From RHKX01 sp964497825 (GTDB lineage Bacteria; Actinomycetota; Thermoleophilia; Solirubrobacterales; 70-9), in NCBI GenBank assembly GCA_964497825.1, contig CAZCFA010000025.1:1-37297 (forward strand): DNA of 37,297 nucleotides, read 5' to 3'. Of the stretch, positions 22,281-30,226 are shown piece after piece. Each line of letters begins with the position of its first letter. Position 1 is the stretch's first letter. The position numbers and the translations under genes are program-made. The notes beneath the pieces were generated by a model. It worked only from the letters and a program-made list of their open reading frames with translations. It searched no databases and was not told the origin of the DNA.

Positions 22281-24263
22281 TCAGCCTGCGTCTCGGTCCG
22301 GTGGTCGCCGGGCCGAGGCGTCGTCGATCTCGCGCGCGAGCCGCCGCAGCTTCGCATCCCGCGGGTTGAGCGCGAGCGCGCGCTGCAACTGACGCGCGCC
22401 CGCGGCTGAGTCGGTGCCGAGGACGCGCGCGGCCATGAAGTAGGCGCGCCAGTCGTCCGGCTCTCGCTCCCGGGCCTCCGACAGGGCGTCGAGCGCCCGC
22501 TCGTCGTCGCCGACCTGGCGTGCGATGTTCGCCTCGACCAGCAGCGGAACGTCCGCGTAGGGGTTCAGGTCCGCGGCCCGCTCGAGCGCCCCGTAGGCGC
22601 CGTCGAGGTCGCTCTTCCAACCGCGGGCGGCGTTCAGCGTCAGTCGCTCGGAGACGAAGGTCGGGACCGCAACCAGGGCCAGCGCGACGGCGCCGACCAC
22701 GAGCAGCGCCCGCGTCCGGGCCGGCTGGACCTCGAACGAGAGGGCTTGCGCGGCCGCCGCCGAGCCGAGCAGCGCGAGCATCGGCGCCGTCAGCGCACCG
22801 AAGAACCACGACCAGTCGACCGACGCCTGGCCGGCCCAGGTGGCGAACGCGGTGAGCGCGACGGTCGCCAGCGCCGCGCCCTCGGGACCGAGTCGTCGCG
22901 AGCGGATTGCGGCCGCGCCCGCGAACCCGAAGCCGCCCAACAGCAGCGCCAGGCCGGGGACGCCGAGCTCGCCGAGGTACTCGAGCCAGACGCTGTGAGC
23001 GTTGCGCGGGGTCTGGTCGGCCTCGCGTTGCTGCAGGTAGACCGACCGGAACGAGCCGCCGCCGCCGCCCAGCACCGGGCTGTCACGCGCCTGATCGAGC
23101 GCGACCCGCCAGAAATCGGTGCGGTCGAGCCCCCCGCCGTAGCTGAACCGCGATCCTTCGACCGCGCCGTAGCCGGTCTCGCCCGAGGAGAGGTCGTCGA
23201 TCCCCTGGCTGACCGGTCCCCTCGCGACGGCGATCGCGGCGATCACCCCGACGAGCACGACCAGGCTCCATCCGATGATCCGACCGCGCCGCGTCGGGGT
23301 CGGCAGCCACCCGCCGGCGCCGCGCCTCTCGAGCGCGCCGATCAGCGCCATCAGCAGCGCCGCCGCGAGGCCCGCGATCGCCGCCGCCGCCGCCCCTCCC
23401 TGCAGCTCGGCGAGCGCCGAGCTCGAGCCGCTGTTGGCGGCGTCGTAGGGGTCGAGCAGCTGCGAGAGCACGAGCGCGACCGGAGCGACGACGACGAGCA
23501 GCACAAGCAGCGCCCGGCTCCGGTAGGGCGCCGCCAGCAGCAGCACGACGACGCCGGCGGCGATCGCGACCAGCGAGCCGCGCGACTGGCAGATGACGCA
23601 GAGCGCGAGGCCGGTCGTGGCCAGCGCCGCGAGGCTGGAACCGGCGCGAACCGACGTCGCCGGCTTGGCGGCGAAGGCGACGGCGGCGAGCGCCACGATC
23701 GCGAAGAAGCCGGCGTTGGCGTTGCGATAGCCGAGCGGGAAGTCGAGCGTGTGGTCCTCGTCGAGCAGCCCGCCGATCCGGCTTGCCGTCCAGATCCGGA
23801 CCAGCACCACGATCACGACGATGCCGCCGGCGACCAGCAGCGGCGCCGCCGCGAGCGTCAACCGCTCCCGTGCCGCCACCGCGAGCAGCAGTCCGACGGC
23901 GAACGCGGCCGCGTAGATGAACCCCCGCTGCGCGTACTCGAGGGCCAGATCCTGCGCCGGCGACCAGATCATCGAAAGGGCGGTCCAGGCCGCGAGCGCA
24001 AGGAAGCAGGCGAAGGCGACCGCGTGCGGTCCGCGGAGGGCGACCGGCAGCCGCGCGAAGCCGACGATCAGCGCCAGGACCAGGTAGAGGATGATCCCGC
24101 CCGGAAGCAGCACGGTGCCGAAGAACGCTCCCTGCGCCAGCGCCCACCAGGTCCACAGGCCGGCCAGGGTGACGCCGGCGATCCAGGCGACGAGGACGTT
24201 GTCGCGGGGGGTCCGCGGCCGGCGCCGGCTCTGCCGGTTCGAAGTCATCTCGACGCGGGGCAT
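22281..24263 (-). CDS. O-antigen ligase/polymerase-like membrane protein with TPR tail
   Basis: A 660-residue protein from the ATG at 24263; an open extension to 24350 would use the AT-richer promoter region and is less likely, and an ATG at 24248 is also possible. About 12 hydrophobic segments are followed by a cytoplasmic or outer helical tail (about 560-655) with the sequences RAADLNPYADVPLLVEANIA and LSEAREREPDDWRAYFMAARVLG, which read as two to three TPR-like repeats. The loop GLDRTDFWRVALDQARDSPVLGGGGGSFR and AHSVWLEYLGELGVPGLALL matches the Wzy_C domain, with the conserved Arg and His. It is a second, differently built polymerase or ligase besides the one at 15050. The TPR tail could hold a partner such as the co-polymerase. 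Confidence 0.85.
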   Translation of the reverse strand: MPRVEMTSNRQSRRRPRTPRDNVLVAWIAGVTLAGLWTWWALAQGAFFGTVLLPGGIILYLVLALIVGFARLPVALRGPHAVAFACFLALAAWTALSMIWSPAQDLALEYAQRGFIYAAAFAVGLLLAVAARERLTLAAAPLLVAGGIVVIVVLVRIWTASRIGGLLDEDHTLDFPLGYRNANAGFFAIVALAAVAFAAKPATSVRAGSSLAALATTGLALCVICQSRGSLVAIAAGVVVLLLAAPYRSRALLVLLVVVAPVALVLSQLLDPYDAANSGSSSALAELQGGAAAAAIAGLAAALLMALIGALERRGAGGWLPTPTRRGRIIGWSLVVLVGVIAAIAVARGPVSQGIDDLSSGETGYGAVEGSRFSYGGGLDRTDFWRVALDQARDSPVLGGGGGSFRSVYLQQREADQTPRNAHSVWLEYLGELGVPGLALLLGGFGFAGAAAIRSRRLGPEGAALATVALTAFATWAGQASVDWSWFFGALTAPMLALLGSAAAAQALSFEVQPARTRALLVVGAVALALVAVPTFVSERLTLNAARGWKSDLDGAYGALERAADLNPYADVPLLVEANIARQVGDDERALDALSEAREREPDDWRAYFMAARVLGTDSAAGARQLQRALALNPRDAKLRRLAREIDDASARRPPDRDAG

Positions 24264-24382
24264 CGTCGCCGGTAATGATTGACGACACACTGGCGGCAGC
24301 CGTGACGGCAGCCTCCGGTGTTGATTTGAAAATGGCCAGCAGCGGTTCAATGTGCGTCCAGCGCCGGGGCGAGGTCATCTAG
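24264..24382. promoter_or_regulatory. Divergent promoter region, polymerase / epimerase
   Basis: This 119-base gap is noticeably AT-richer than its surroundings (words such as gttgatttgaaaatgg and ggtaatgattgac), as expected for two divergent promoters. I could not assign a well-spaced -35/-10 pair with confidence. A gagg at 24371-24374 is a weak RBS for the epimerase. Confidence 0.4.
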
Positions 24383-25375
24383 ATGCGTGCGCTGATCACC
24401 GGCGGCGCGGGCTTCATCGGCTCGCACCTGGCCGACGTGCTGCTGGCGCGCGGGGCCGAGGTCCTCGTCGTCGACGACCTCTCGACCGGCCGCGAGGCGA
24501 ACCTCGCCGCCGCGCTGCGGACCGGTGGCGTCGAGTTGAGCGTGCTCGACGTCGCCGACGCGGCGGCGCTGGCGCCGGTTGCATCGCGGTTCGCGCCGAC
24601 GGCGATCTTCCATCTCGCCGCCCAGCCCGACGTGCGACGCTCGGTCCTCGATCCGGTCGGCGATGCCCGGATCAACGTGCTCGGCACGATCAACGCGCTC
24701 GAGGCCGCACGCGCCACCCCGGGCTGCGCCTTCGTCTTCGCCGCGACCGGCGGCGCCGTCTACGGCGAGGGCGACGAGCGCCCGCTTCCCTTCTCCGAGT
24801 CATCGACGCCGGAGCCGCTGACGCCGTACGGCGCGAGCAAGCTCGCCGGCGAGGGCTACGTCGCCGTCTACCGGCGCCTGCACGGCGTCGCGGCCGCGTC
24901 GCTGCGATTCGGGAACGTCTACGGCCCGCGCCAGGATCCGCGCGGCGAGGCGGGGGTGGTGGCGATCTTCTGCGGGCGCCTGCTCGACGGCGTCGCGCCG
25001 ACCGTCTACGGCGACGGCAGCCAGACCCGTGACTACGTGTACGTCGCCGACGCGGTCGCGGCCTGCGTCGCCGCCGCCGATGCGCTCGGCGGTGGCTGGA
25101 GACCGGACGGTCCGCTCAACGTCAGCACCGGGGCGGAGACCTCGGTGCTCGATCTGCTCGCGGCGCTGCGCGCGGCCTCCGGCGTCGAGGTCGAGCACGA
25201 TCTCGCGCCGGCCCGGACCGGCGAGCTGCATCGCGTCGCGATCGACCCGGCGGCCGCCGCCCGCGAGCTCGGCTGGCGGGCCGAGGTCGCCCTCGACGAC
25301 GGCCTCGCGCGCACCTTCGAGCGGGTCCGCGCCGAGCGTGGCGGACGGGGGCGCTCGCGGGCCGGCGCGGGCTGA
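24383..25375 (+). CDS. NAD-dependent nucleotide-sugar epimerase/dehydratase (GalE-like)
   Basis: A 330-residue extended short-chain dehydrogenase. TGGAGFIGSH at 6-15 is the NAD-binding glycine motif, Thr122 of ATGGAVYG takes the Ser/Thr catalytic place, and Tyr149 with Lys153 (YGASK) completes the triad. LRFGNVYGPRQDP and TRDYVYVADA are typical of UDP-glucose/UDP-N-acetylglucosamine 4-epimerases. It would make a UDP-sugar precursor for the exopolysaccharide. Length and motifs are normal. It has no close same-strand partner and ends at a strong hairpin. The exact sugar cannot be decided from sequence. Confidence 0.9.
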   Translation: MRALITGGAGFIGSHLADVLLARGAEVLVVDDLSTGREANLAAALRTGGVELSVLDVADAAALAPVASRFAPTAIFHLAAQPDVRRSVLDPVGDARINVLGTINALEAARATPGCAFVFAATGGAVYGEGDERPLPFSESSTPEPLTPYGASKLAGEGYVAVYRRLHGVAAASLRFGNVYGPRQDPRGEAGVVAIFCGRLLDGVAPTVYGDGSQTRDYVYVADAVAACVAAADALGGGWRPDGPLNVSTGAETSVLDLLAALRAASGVEVEHDLAPARTGELHRVAIDPAAAARELGWRAEVALDDGLARTFERVRAERGGRGRSRAGAG

Positions 25376-25378
25376 ACC

Positions 25379-25401
25379 GATCGCCGGTGGCGCCGGCGAT
25401 C
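25379..25401. terminator. Bidirectional terminator hairpin, epimerase / sortase
   Basis: GATCGCCGG at 25379-25387 pairs perfectly over 9 bases with CCGGCGATC at 25393-25401 around the loop TGGCG. It fills the 24-base gap between the two convergent genes and overlaps the sortase stop codon. Confidence 0.6.
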
Positions 25402-26107
25402 AGGGTGGCGACAGCTTGCCGTTGCCGCCCGCCAGCATGCTGATCCGGTCGAGCTCGGCGAAGACCGCGTAGCGCTGGGCGGCGCTGTAGAGCGGGTGGC
25501 AGGCGGTCAGCACGAGCTGCTCGTGGCCGACGTCATCGACGATCTCGACGTCGCTGGGATCGACGATGTCGGTCTTGGTCACCTTGTAGGTGAACTTCCC
25601 GTACGGCATCTCGAGCGTGATCGGGTCGCCGACGTCGATCTTGTTGATCTCGTTGAACGGGGCGCCGTAGGTCGTGCGGTGGCCGGCGATGCCGATCGTC
25701 CGCCCCTGGCCGGGAAGCGACGTCGTCGGGTAGTGGCCGGGACCGCGTTGCAGATCACCCTCGTCGGTGCCCTCGACGACGATGTAGTCGGCGCCGATCG
25801 AGGGGATCTCGATCCGTCCGAACGGATCGCCGTCGGCCAGCTTGCCCGCGAAGATCCGGGCGAGCCCTTTCGCGTGCTCGTCGTCGGTCCTCGGCGGCGG
25901 CAGCCTCCTCACCGCGGGCTCGTCGAGGAAGTCCCGCCGGCTCGCCTCGAACTGCGATTGCGCCTGGCCCTGCTTGATCGAGCCGTAGATCGCCGAGAGC
26001 GGCTCCTGCCAGGCGAGCGTGATGCCCGCGTCGAGCAGGATCACGATCCCGGCGCTGATCAGGCTGAGCGAGAGGATGCGTAGCGATCGCCGCATCGCCG
26101 GGATCAT
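25400..26107 (-). CDS. Class E-type sortase
   Basis: A 235-residue protein from the ATG at 26107 (an ATG at 26095 would start MRRSL). One N-terminal membrane segment at about 8-31 anchors it, and a linker to about 95 leads to the sortase barrel. His143 (AGHRTTYG), Cys203 (LTACHP) and Arg212 (QRYAVF) form the catalytic set. The TACHP form rather than TLxTC is usual in class E/F-like actinobacterial enzymes. It would cleave a sorting signal and join the protein to the peptidoglycan precursor. The only substrate visible in the window is the LPFTG protein at 21932. Whether this enzyme prefers LPxTG or LAxTG cannot be decided here. Confidence 0.88.
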   Translation of the reverse strand: MIPAMRRSLRILSLSLISAGIVILLDAGITLAWQEPLSAIYGSIKQGQAQSQFEASRRDFLDEPAVRRLPPPRTDDEHAKGLARIFAGKLADGDPFGRIEIPSIGADYIVVEGTDEGDLQRGPGHYPTTSLPGQGRTIGIAGHRTTYGAPFNEINKIDVGDPITLEMPYGKFTYKVTKTDIVDPSDVEIVDDVGHEQLVLTACHPLYSAAQRYAVFAELDRISMLAGGNGKLSPP

Positions 26108-26140
26108 GGCGGGTGCGGGAGTGCAAGACTGCCGCTCCCC

Positions 26141-27406
26141 GTGGACGAGCCCGCCAACAGCCCCCGCATCGCGAGCTACCAGGCCGACCCCGAACGGATC
26201 GCGCGGGTGCTGCTGCTCTACTCCGGCGGCCTCGATACGAGCGTGATGCTGCACTGGATCCAGGCCCGTTACGGGGCCGAGATCGTCACCCTCACGGTCG
26301 AGCTCGGCCAGCCTGACGAGGACTGGGAGGCGATCACCGGCAAGGCGCGCGACATGGGGGCGGTCGAGACCGTCGTGATCGATGCCCGCGAGGAGTTCGC
26401 CCGCGACTACGTCGCCCCGGCGATCAAGGCGAACGCGCTCTACGGCGGCGGCTACCCGCTGTTCACCGCGCTGGCGCGGCCGCTGATCGCCAAGCTCGCG
26501 GTCGAGGTCGCCCGCGAGCACGGCTGCGACACGATCGCTCACGGCTGCACCGGCAAGGGCAACGACCAGGTGCGGCTCGACGGCACGATCGCCGCGCTCG
26601 CCCCCGAGGTCGGAATCCTCGCCCCGGTCCGCGAATGGAGCATGGGTCGCGAGGAGGAGATCGCCTACGCGCGCGAGCACGCGATCCCGGTCACGGGCGG
26701 CACCGAGAAGCCGCCCTACTCGATCGACGACAACCTCTGGGGGCGATCATCGGAGGGGGGCGCGATCGAGCGCATCGACGAGCCCGCCCCCGATGACGTC
26801 TTCCGGCTCGTCACCCGGCCCGAGCTGGCGCCGGACGAGCCCGAGCAGCTGCGGATCGGCTTCGAGGCGGGCGTGCCGGTCGCGCTCGACGGCGAGCGGC
26901 TCGGCCTGGTCGAGCTGATCGAGCGCGCCGCCGAGCTCGGGCGCCGGCATGGCGTCGGCATCGTCGACCACCTCGAGGACCGGATCGTCGGGCTCAAGGT
27001 CCGCGACATCTACGAGGTCCCCGCCGCGGCGATCATCCTCGCCGCGCACGCCGACCTCGAGAAGCTCGTCTCGACGATCCACCAGAACAACTTCAAGGCG
27101 GCGCTCGACTCGCACTGGGCCTACCTCGCCTACGCCGGCCTCTGGCACGAGCCGCTGCGCTACGACCTCGACGCGTTCATGGACTCGGCCAACGAGCACG
27201 TGACCGGTGAGGTCACGGTGAAGCTCTACAAGGGCCTCGCCCGCGTCGTCGCCCGCAGCTCGCCGTACGCGCTCTACGACTCCGAGCTCGCCGGCTTCAG
27301 TGCCTCCGGTGGCCGCTTCAGCCAGGCCGCAAGCCCCGGATTCATCGAGCTGTTCACGCTGCAGAGCCGGATGGCCCGGCGCGTCCGCGGCCGTGATCGC
27401 GGGTAG
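26141..27406 (+). CDS. argG: Argininosuccinate synthase
   Basis: A 421-residue enzyme. YSGGLDTS at 27-34 is the N-type ATP pyrophosphatase P-loop, HGCTGKGNDQVR and KPPYSIDDNLWGRSSEGG are the citrulline- and aspartate-binding blocks. It joins citrulline and aspartate with ATP in the seventh step of arginine synthesis in the cytoplasm. The start is a GTG at 26141. An extra 20 residues precede the usual RVLLLYSGG start and may be a real extension. No argH or other arg gene is near, so it is a lone housekeeping gene beside the EPS locus. It is divergent from the sortase with only 33 bases between them. Confidence 0.95.
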   Translation: MDEPANSPRIASYQADPERIARVLLLYSGGLDTSVMLHWIQARYGAEIVTLTVELGQPDEDWEAITGKARDMGAVETVVIDAREEFARDYVAPAIKANALYGGGYPLFTALARPLIAKLAVEVAREHGCDTIAHGCTGKGNDQVRLDGTIAALAPEVGILAPVREWSMGREEEIAYAREHAIPVTGGTEKPPYSIDDNLWGRSSEGGAIERIDEPAPDDVFRLVTRPELAPDEPEQLRIGFEAGVPVALDGERLGLVELIERAAELGRRHGVGIVDHLEDRIVGLKVRDIYEVPAAAIILAAHADLEKLVSTIHQNNFKAALDSHWAYLAYAGLWHEPLRYDLDAFMDSANEHVTGEVTVKLYKGLARVVARSSPYALYDSELAGFSASGGRFSQAASPGFIELFTLQSRMARRVRGRDRG

Positions 27407-27415
27407 GCTGCTCGC

Positions 27416-27580
27416 ATGAGCCTGATCTACGAGGCGATCGGCCGGTTGGTCGTGTTCGTCGTCCGCAAGAAGTTCGGCCGCCAGATCCAGATCGGGGCGG
27501 GGATCGCCGCGGTCGCCGTTGCGGTCGCCGCCGCGGTCGCCGCCTACCTGCTCGCCTCGAGGGACGTCGAAGAGGGCTGA
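27416..27580 (+). CDS. Small single-pass membrane protein, unknown function
   Basis: A 54-residue frame starting 9 bases after the argG stop. It begins MSLIYEAIGRLVVFVVRKKFG, with an amphipathic, basic N-terminal helix, continues with a hydrophobic Ala/Val segment of about 20 residues (27-46) and ends SRDVEEG. The spacing suggests translation together with argG. Codon use is like its neighbours. I do not recognise a family, so no function is offered. Confidence 0.65.
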   Translation: MSLIYEAIGRLVVFVVRKKFGRQIQIGAGIAAVAVAVAAAVAAYLLASRDVEEG

Positions 27581-27618
27581 AGCCGCCGCTCACCGGCTCC
27601 GCCGGGGGAGCGGTCGGG

Positions 27619-27646
27619 TTGACAGCGAGTTGCTGCGCTGTAAGGT
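27619..27646 (+). promoter_or_regulatory. Sigma-70-type promoter for the sugar transferase
   Basis: TTGACA at 27619-27624 and TAAGGT at 27641-27646 are 16 bases apart, a consensus -35 with a fair -10. The start would be near 27653, leaving a leader of about 100 bases. Confidence 0.6.
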
Positions 27647-27652
27647 GTTGGT

Positions 27653-27756
27653 TGGTTCCGGGGCCGTTCCCCGGGCCCCCCGTTCAGCCAGCCTTCGGCC
27701 CAGAGCAGCGGGGTCGATACGGATGGGTGGTCAAGCCCCGGGGGTCTGGAGAAACG
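27653..27756 (+). promoter_or_regulatory. GC-rich leader with two competing hairpins and RBS
   Basis: CCGGGG at 27658-27663 can pair with CCCCGG at 27669-27674, or GGGGCC at 27660-27665 can pair with GGCCCC at 27674-27679; the two stems share bases and exclude each other. GGAG at 27748-27751 is an RBS placed 5 bases before the TTG at 27757. Any attenuation role is inference. Confidence 0.4.
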
Positions 27757-29343
27757 TTGGCACGAACTCGAATGCGGGATGCTGATCATCTCGGTGCCCG
27801 GAGCCGCAGGCGCGGGTCCGGCGAGCTCCACCCCCGCATCCCCGACGGCATCGAGCCGGGTGGCTCTCCGGTCCCGCCCGGGCTCCGGCTTCGTCACCAG
27901 CTTCGCGGCGTGCGGATGTGGCTGCCGGCGCTCGTCGCCGTCGCCGCGATGCTGCCGCTGGCGGGTACCTCCGGTGACGGCCTGATCCGCGCCGCCGCGT
28001 TCGCGATCGCGATGATCATCAGCGCCCGGCTGCTGCGCGACTTCCCCTATCCGCTGCGGCTGATGCCGGTCTCGCGCTACGCGCTCTGCGTGCTGCCGGC
28101 GATCGGCGGCGTCGCCGCGGTGCTCGCGCTCGAGCTCGCCGGGGCGGCGTCCCTGATCTCCGCCCCGATCCTCGCCGGCACGCTCGCCGCGATCGCGACC
28201 GCGTTCGTCGTCGAGTTCCTCGCTGAGCGCCTGCTCGCCCGCCGGCCGCTGCGGATCGCGGTGCTCGGCGCCGCCGACTTCGTCCCCGCGATCCGGCGCG
28301 AGCTCGATGCGATCGGCGGCAGCCACGAGATCGAGGTGATCGGCTGGCTCAACCTCGGCGGCAGCGTCTCGCCGGCCGAGCCCCGCGCCGATGCGAAGGC
28401 GCTGCGGCGGGTGCGGGCGGCGATCATCGAGCACGAGATCGATCTGCTCGTGCGCGGGCCCGGCTCGGGATCCTCGCGCGGCGGCCGCGACGCCTACGAC
28501 GCGCTCGCCGCCGGCTGCCTCGACCTGCCGGTGCGGATGATCGACGGCAACCAGCTCTACGAGCAGGTGTTCGGGCACGTTCCGATCGGGACGATCGACT
28601 CGGCCTGGTTCCTGTTCTTGATGCACCCGAGCTTCCACGCCAGCTCGAAGCTGTCGAAGCGGGTCATCGACCTCGCCGTCGGCGCGCTCGCCGCGATCGT
28701 CGCCCTGCCGCTGATCGCCGCCGGCGCGCTCGCGATCCTGCTCACCGACGGGCGGCCGGTCACCTACCGCCAGCGGCGCGTCGGCGAGCGCGGGCGCGAG
28801 TTCGAGATCGTCAAGCTGCGGACGATGCGGCAGGGCTCCGACCGCCAAGGGCAGGTCTGGTCCGGCGCCGACGACGATCGCGTGACCCCGGTCGGGCGGC
28901 TGCTGCGGCGACTTCACATCGACGAGCTGCCGCAGCTGCTCAACGTGCTGCGCGGCGAGATGAGCCTGGTCGGGCCGCGGCCCGAGCAACCGCAGATCAC
29001 CGCGCAGCTCGAGCGCGTCTTCCCGCACTACTCGCGGCGGCTCCTGGTCAAGCCCGGGGTCACCGGCTGGGCTCAGGTCCGCTGCGGCTACGCCGGCTCC
29101 GAGCTCGGCACCGCCTGGAAGCTCTGCCACGACCTGTTCTACCTGAAGCGCCGCTCGGTGCTCGCCGACCTGCTGATCATGCTCGAGACGCTGGCGATCG
29201 CGGCCCGCGACTCGCACCGGCCGCTGCGCGCTCCCCAGCGCGGGTTCCTGTTCTCACCGGCATCCGGCGGCCGCGATCTCGCCGGGGCCGACGTGTCGCC
29301 GTTCGACCCCCGGTTCGCCGGCTCGGCCGGCGGCGGCAGCTGA
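27757..29343 (+). CDS. Polyprenyl-phosphate sugar-1-phosphate transferase (bacterial sugar transferase)
   Basis: A 528-residue protein from the TTG at 27757, chosen for its GGAG five bases before it. The first ATG, at 27772, lacks an RBS. After an Arg/Gly-rich lead, four to five hydrophobic segments (about 55-165) precede a CoA-binding-like cytoplasmic domain (about 165-300). The bacterial sugar transferase domain starts with the KRVIDLAVGALAAIVALP reentrant helix and continues with RQRRVGERGREFEIVKLRTM, HIDELPQLLNVLRGEMSLVG with the catalytic Asp-Glu, and KPGVTGWAQVRCGYAGS. It puts the first sugar phosphate on undecaprenyl phosphate and so starts repeat-unit synthesis. Its own consensus promoter fits its controlling position. 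Confidence 0.9.
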   Translation: MARTRMRDADHLGARSRRRGSGELHPRIPDGIEPGGSPVPPGLRLRHQLRGVRMWLPALVAVAAMLPLAGTSGDGLIRAAAFAIAMIISARLLRDFPYPLRLMPVSRYALCVLPAIGGVAAVLALELAGAASLISAPILAGTLAAIATAFVVEFLAERLLARRPLRIAVLGAADFVPAIRRELDAIGGSHEIEVIGWLNLGGSVSPAEPRADAKALRRVRAAIIEHEIDLLVRGPGSGSSRGGRDAYDALAAGCLDLPVRMIDGNQLYEQVFGHVPIGTIDSAWFLFLMHPSFHASSKLSKRVIDLAVGALAAIVALPLIAAGALAILLTDGRPVTYRQRRVGERGREFEIVKLRTMRQGSDRQGQVWSGADDDRVTPVGRLLRRLHIDELPQLLNVLRGEMSLVGPRPEQPQITAQLERVFPHYSRRLLVKPGVTGWAQVRCGYAGSELGTAWKLCHDLFYLKRRSVLADLLIMLETLAIAARDSHRPLRAPQRGFLFSPASGGRDLAGADVSPFDPRFAGSAGGGS

Positions 29344-29362
29344 CGGCGCCGCCGATTCCGCT

Positions 29363-29402
29363 CGGGCGGAAGCCCGGTCGCCGCGGTCGCTTTCACCGCG
29401 GT
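29363..29402. terminator. Two hairpins between convergent genes
   Basis: CGGGC at 29363-29367 and GCCCG at 29372-29376 close a GGAA tetraloop. CCGCGGT at 29381-29387 pairs perfectly with ACCGCGG at 29395-29401 around a 7-base loop. Both lie in the 58-base gap between the sugar transferase stop and the DivIVA-like stop and are a likely bidirectional terminator. Confidence 0.55.
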
Positions 29403-30226
29403 CAGGCTTCGCCGAACACGCGGGCCACGACCGGCTCGGGGTCGGCGACGCCGTAGCCGTCGCGCAGCGCGGCGGCGATCGTGGCGCGGTCGTTGCCGGC
29501 GATGGCGAGCCGGGTGGCGTGCAGCAGCGCCTCCTCGGACACCTCGGACGCGCCGGCCGGCACGGGAGCGGCCCGCCCGGTCGCGGCGGCGGCCGGGGCC
29601 TGCCCGGCCACGGCGGGGGCTCCCGGAGCGGGGGCCCGCCCGGTCATGGCGGGGGTAGCGGGGGCCGCCGCCCGCCCGGCGGAGGTGGCGAAGCGGGTCG
29701 CCCCAGCGGCCGGCGCGGCCTGCATCGGGCGGGTCGGCGCCGCGGGCGCCGCGGCCTGGTCGGCCGCCACGCCCGGTCGCGGCGCCGCGCCGGGCGTATC
29801 GGCGAGCGCCGTCTGGCCACCGATCGCGTTCGCGGGCGCGTAACCGAGCGAATCGGTCAGCGCCGGTTGCTCGAGCTTCGTCGTCACCGAGCTGATCGCG
29901 TCCTCGAGCGCGCGGATCATCTGCTCGGAGTGATCACGGACGGTGCTCGCGTGCCGGATCAGGTCGTCGGTCAGGTCCGAGATCAGGCCGACCCGCTCGG
30001 CGGTCAAGCGGTCGGCCTTGCGCTGCGCCTCGGCGAGGTGGTGGCGGGCCTGCTCCTCGGCGTCGAAGCGGATCGCCTCGGCGGCGCGCTCGGCGGCGTC
30101 GATCACGGTCTGCAGCTGGGTCGTCATCTGCGTCATCGTCGCCTGCACGTTGGGCGACGGGATCGGACCCTGGGACTGACCCCACGACGACGCGGGGGCG
30201 CGGTGCTGCGGTGTGAAGTCGCTCAT
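29402..30226 (-). CDS. DivIVA-like coiled-coil protein with Ala/Pro-rich linker
   Basis: A 274-residue protein. Residues about 30-125 (QLQTVIDAAERAAEAIRFDAEEQARHHLAEAQRKADRL) form a long heptad coiled coil like the DivIVA/Wag31 C-terminal half. An Ala/Pro/Gly-rich flexible linker follows (about 130-225), and the last 45 residues (SEEALLHATRLAIAGNDRATIAAALRDGYGV) are a small helical domain. The membrane-binding N-terminal DivIVA motif is not evident, so it is DivIVA-like, not a canonical Wag31. It could be a polar or septal scaffold protein. The ATG overlaps the stop of the upstream gene by 4 bases (ATGA), so the two are coupled. Confidence 0.75.
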   Translation of the reverse strand: MSDFTPQHRAPASSWGQSQGPIPSPNVQATMTQMTTQLQTVIDAAERAAEAIRFDAEEQARHHLAEAQRKADRLTAERVGLISDLTDDLIRHASTVRDHSEQMIRALEDAISSVTTKLEQPALTDSLGYAPANAIGGQTALADTPGAAPRPGVAADQAAAPAAPTRPMQAAPAAGATRFATSAGRAAAPATPAMTGRAPAPGAPAVAGQAPAAAATGRAAPVPAGASEVSEEALLHATRLAIAGNDRATIAAALRDGYGVADPEPVVARVFGEA

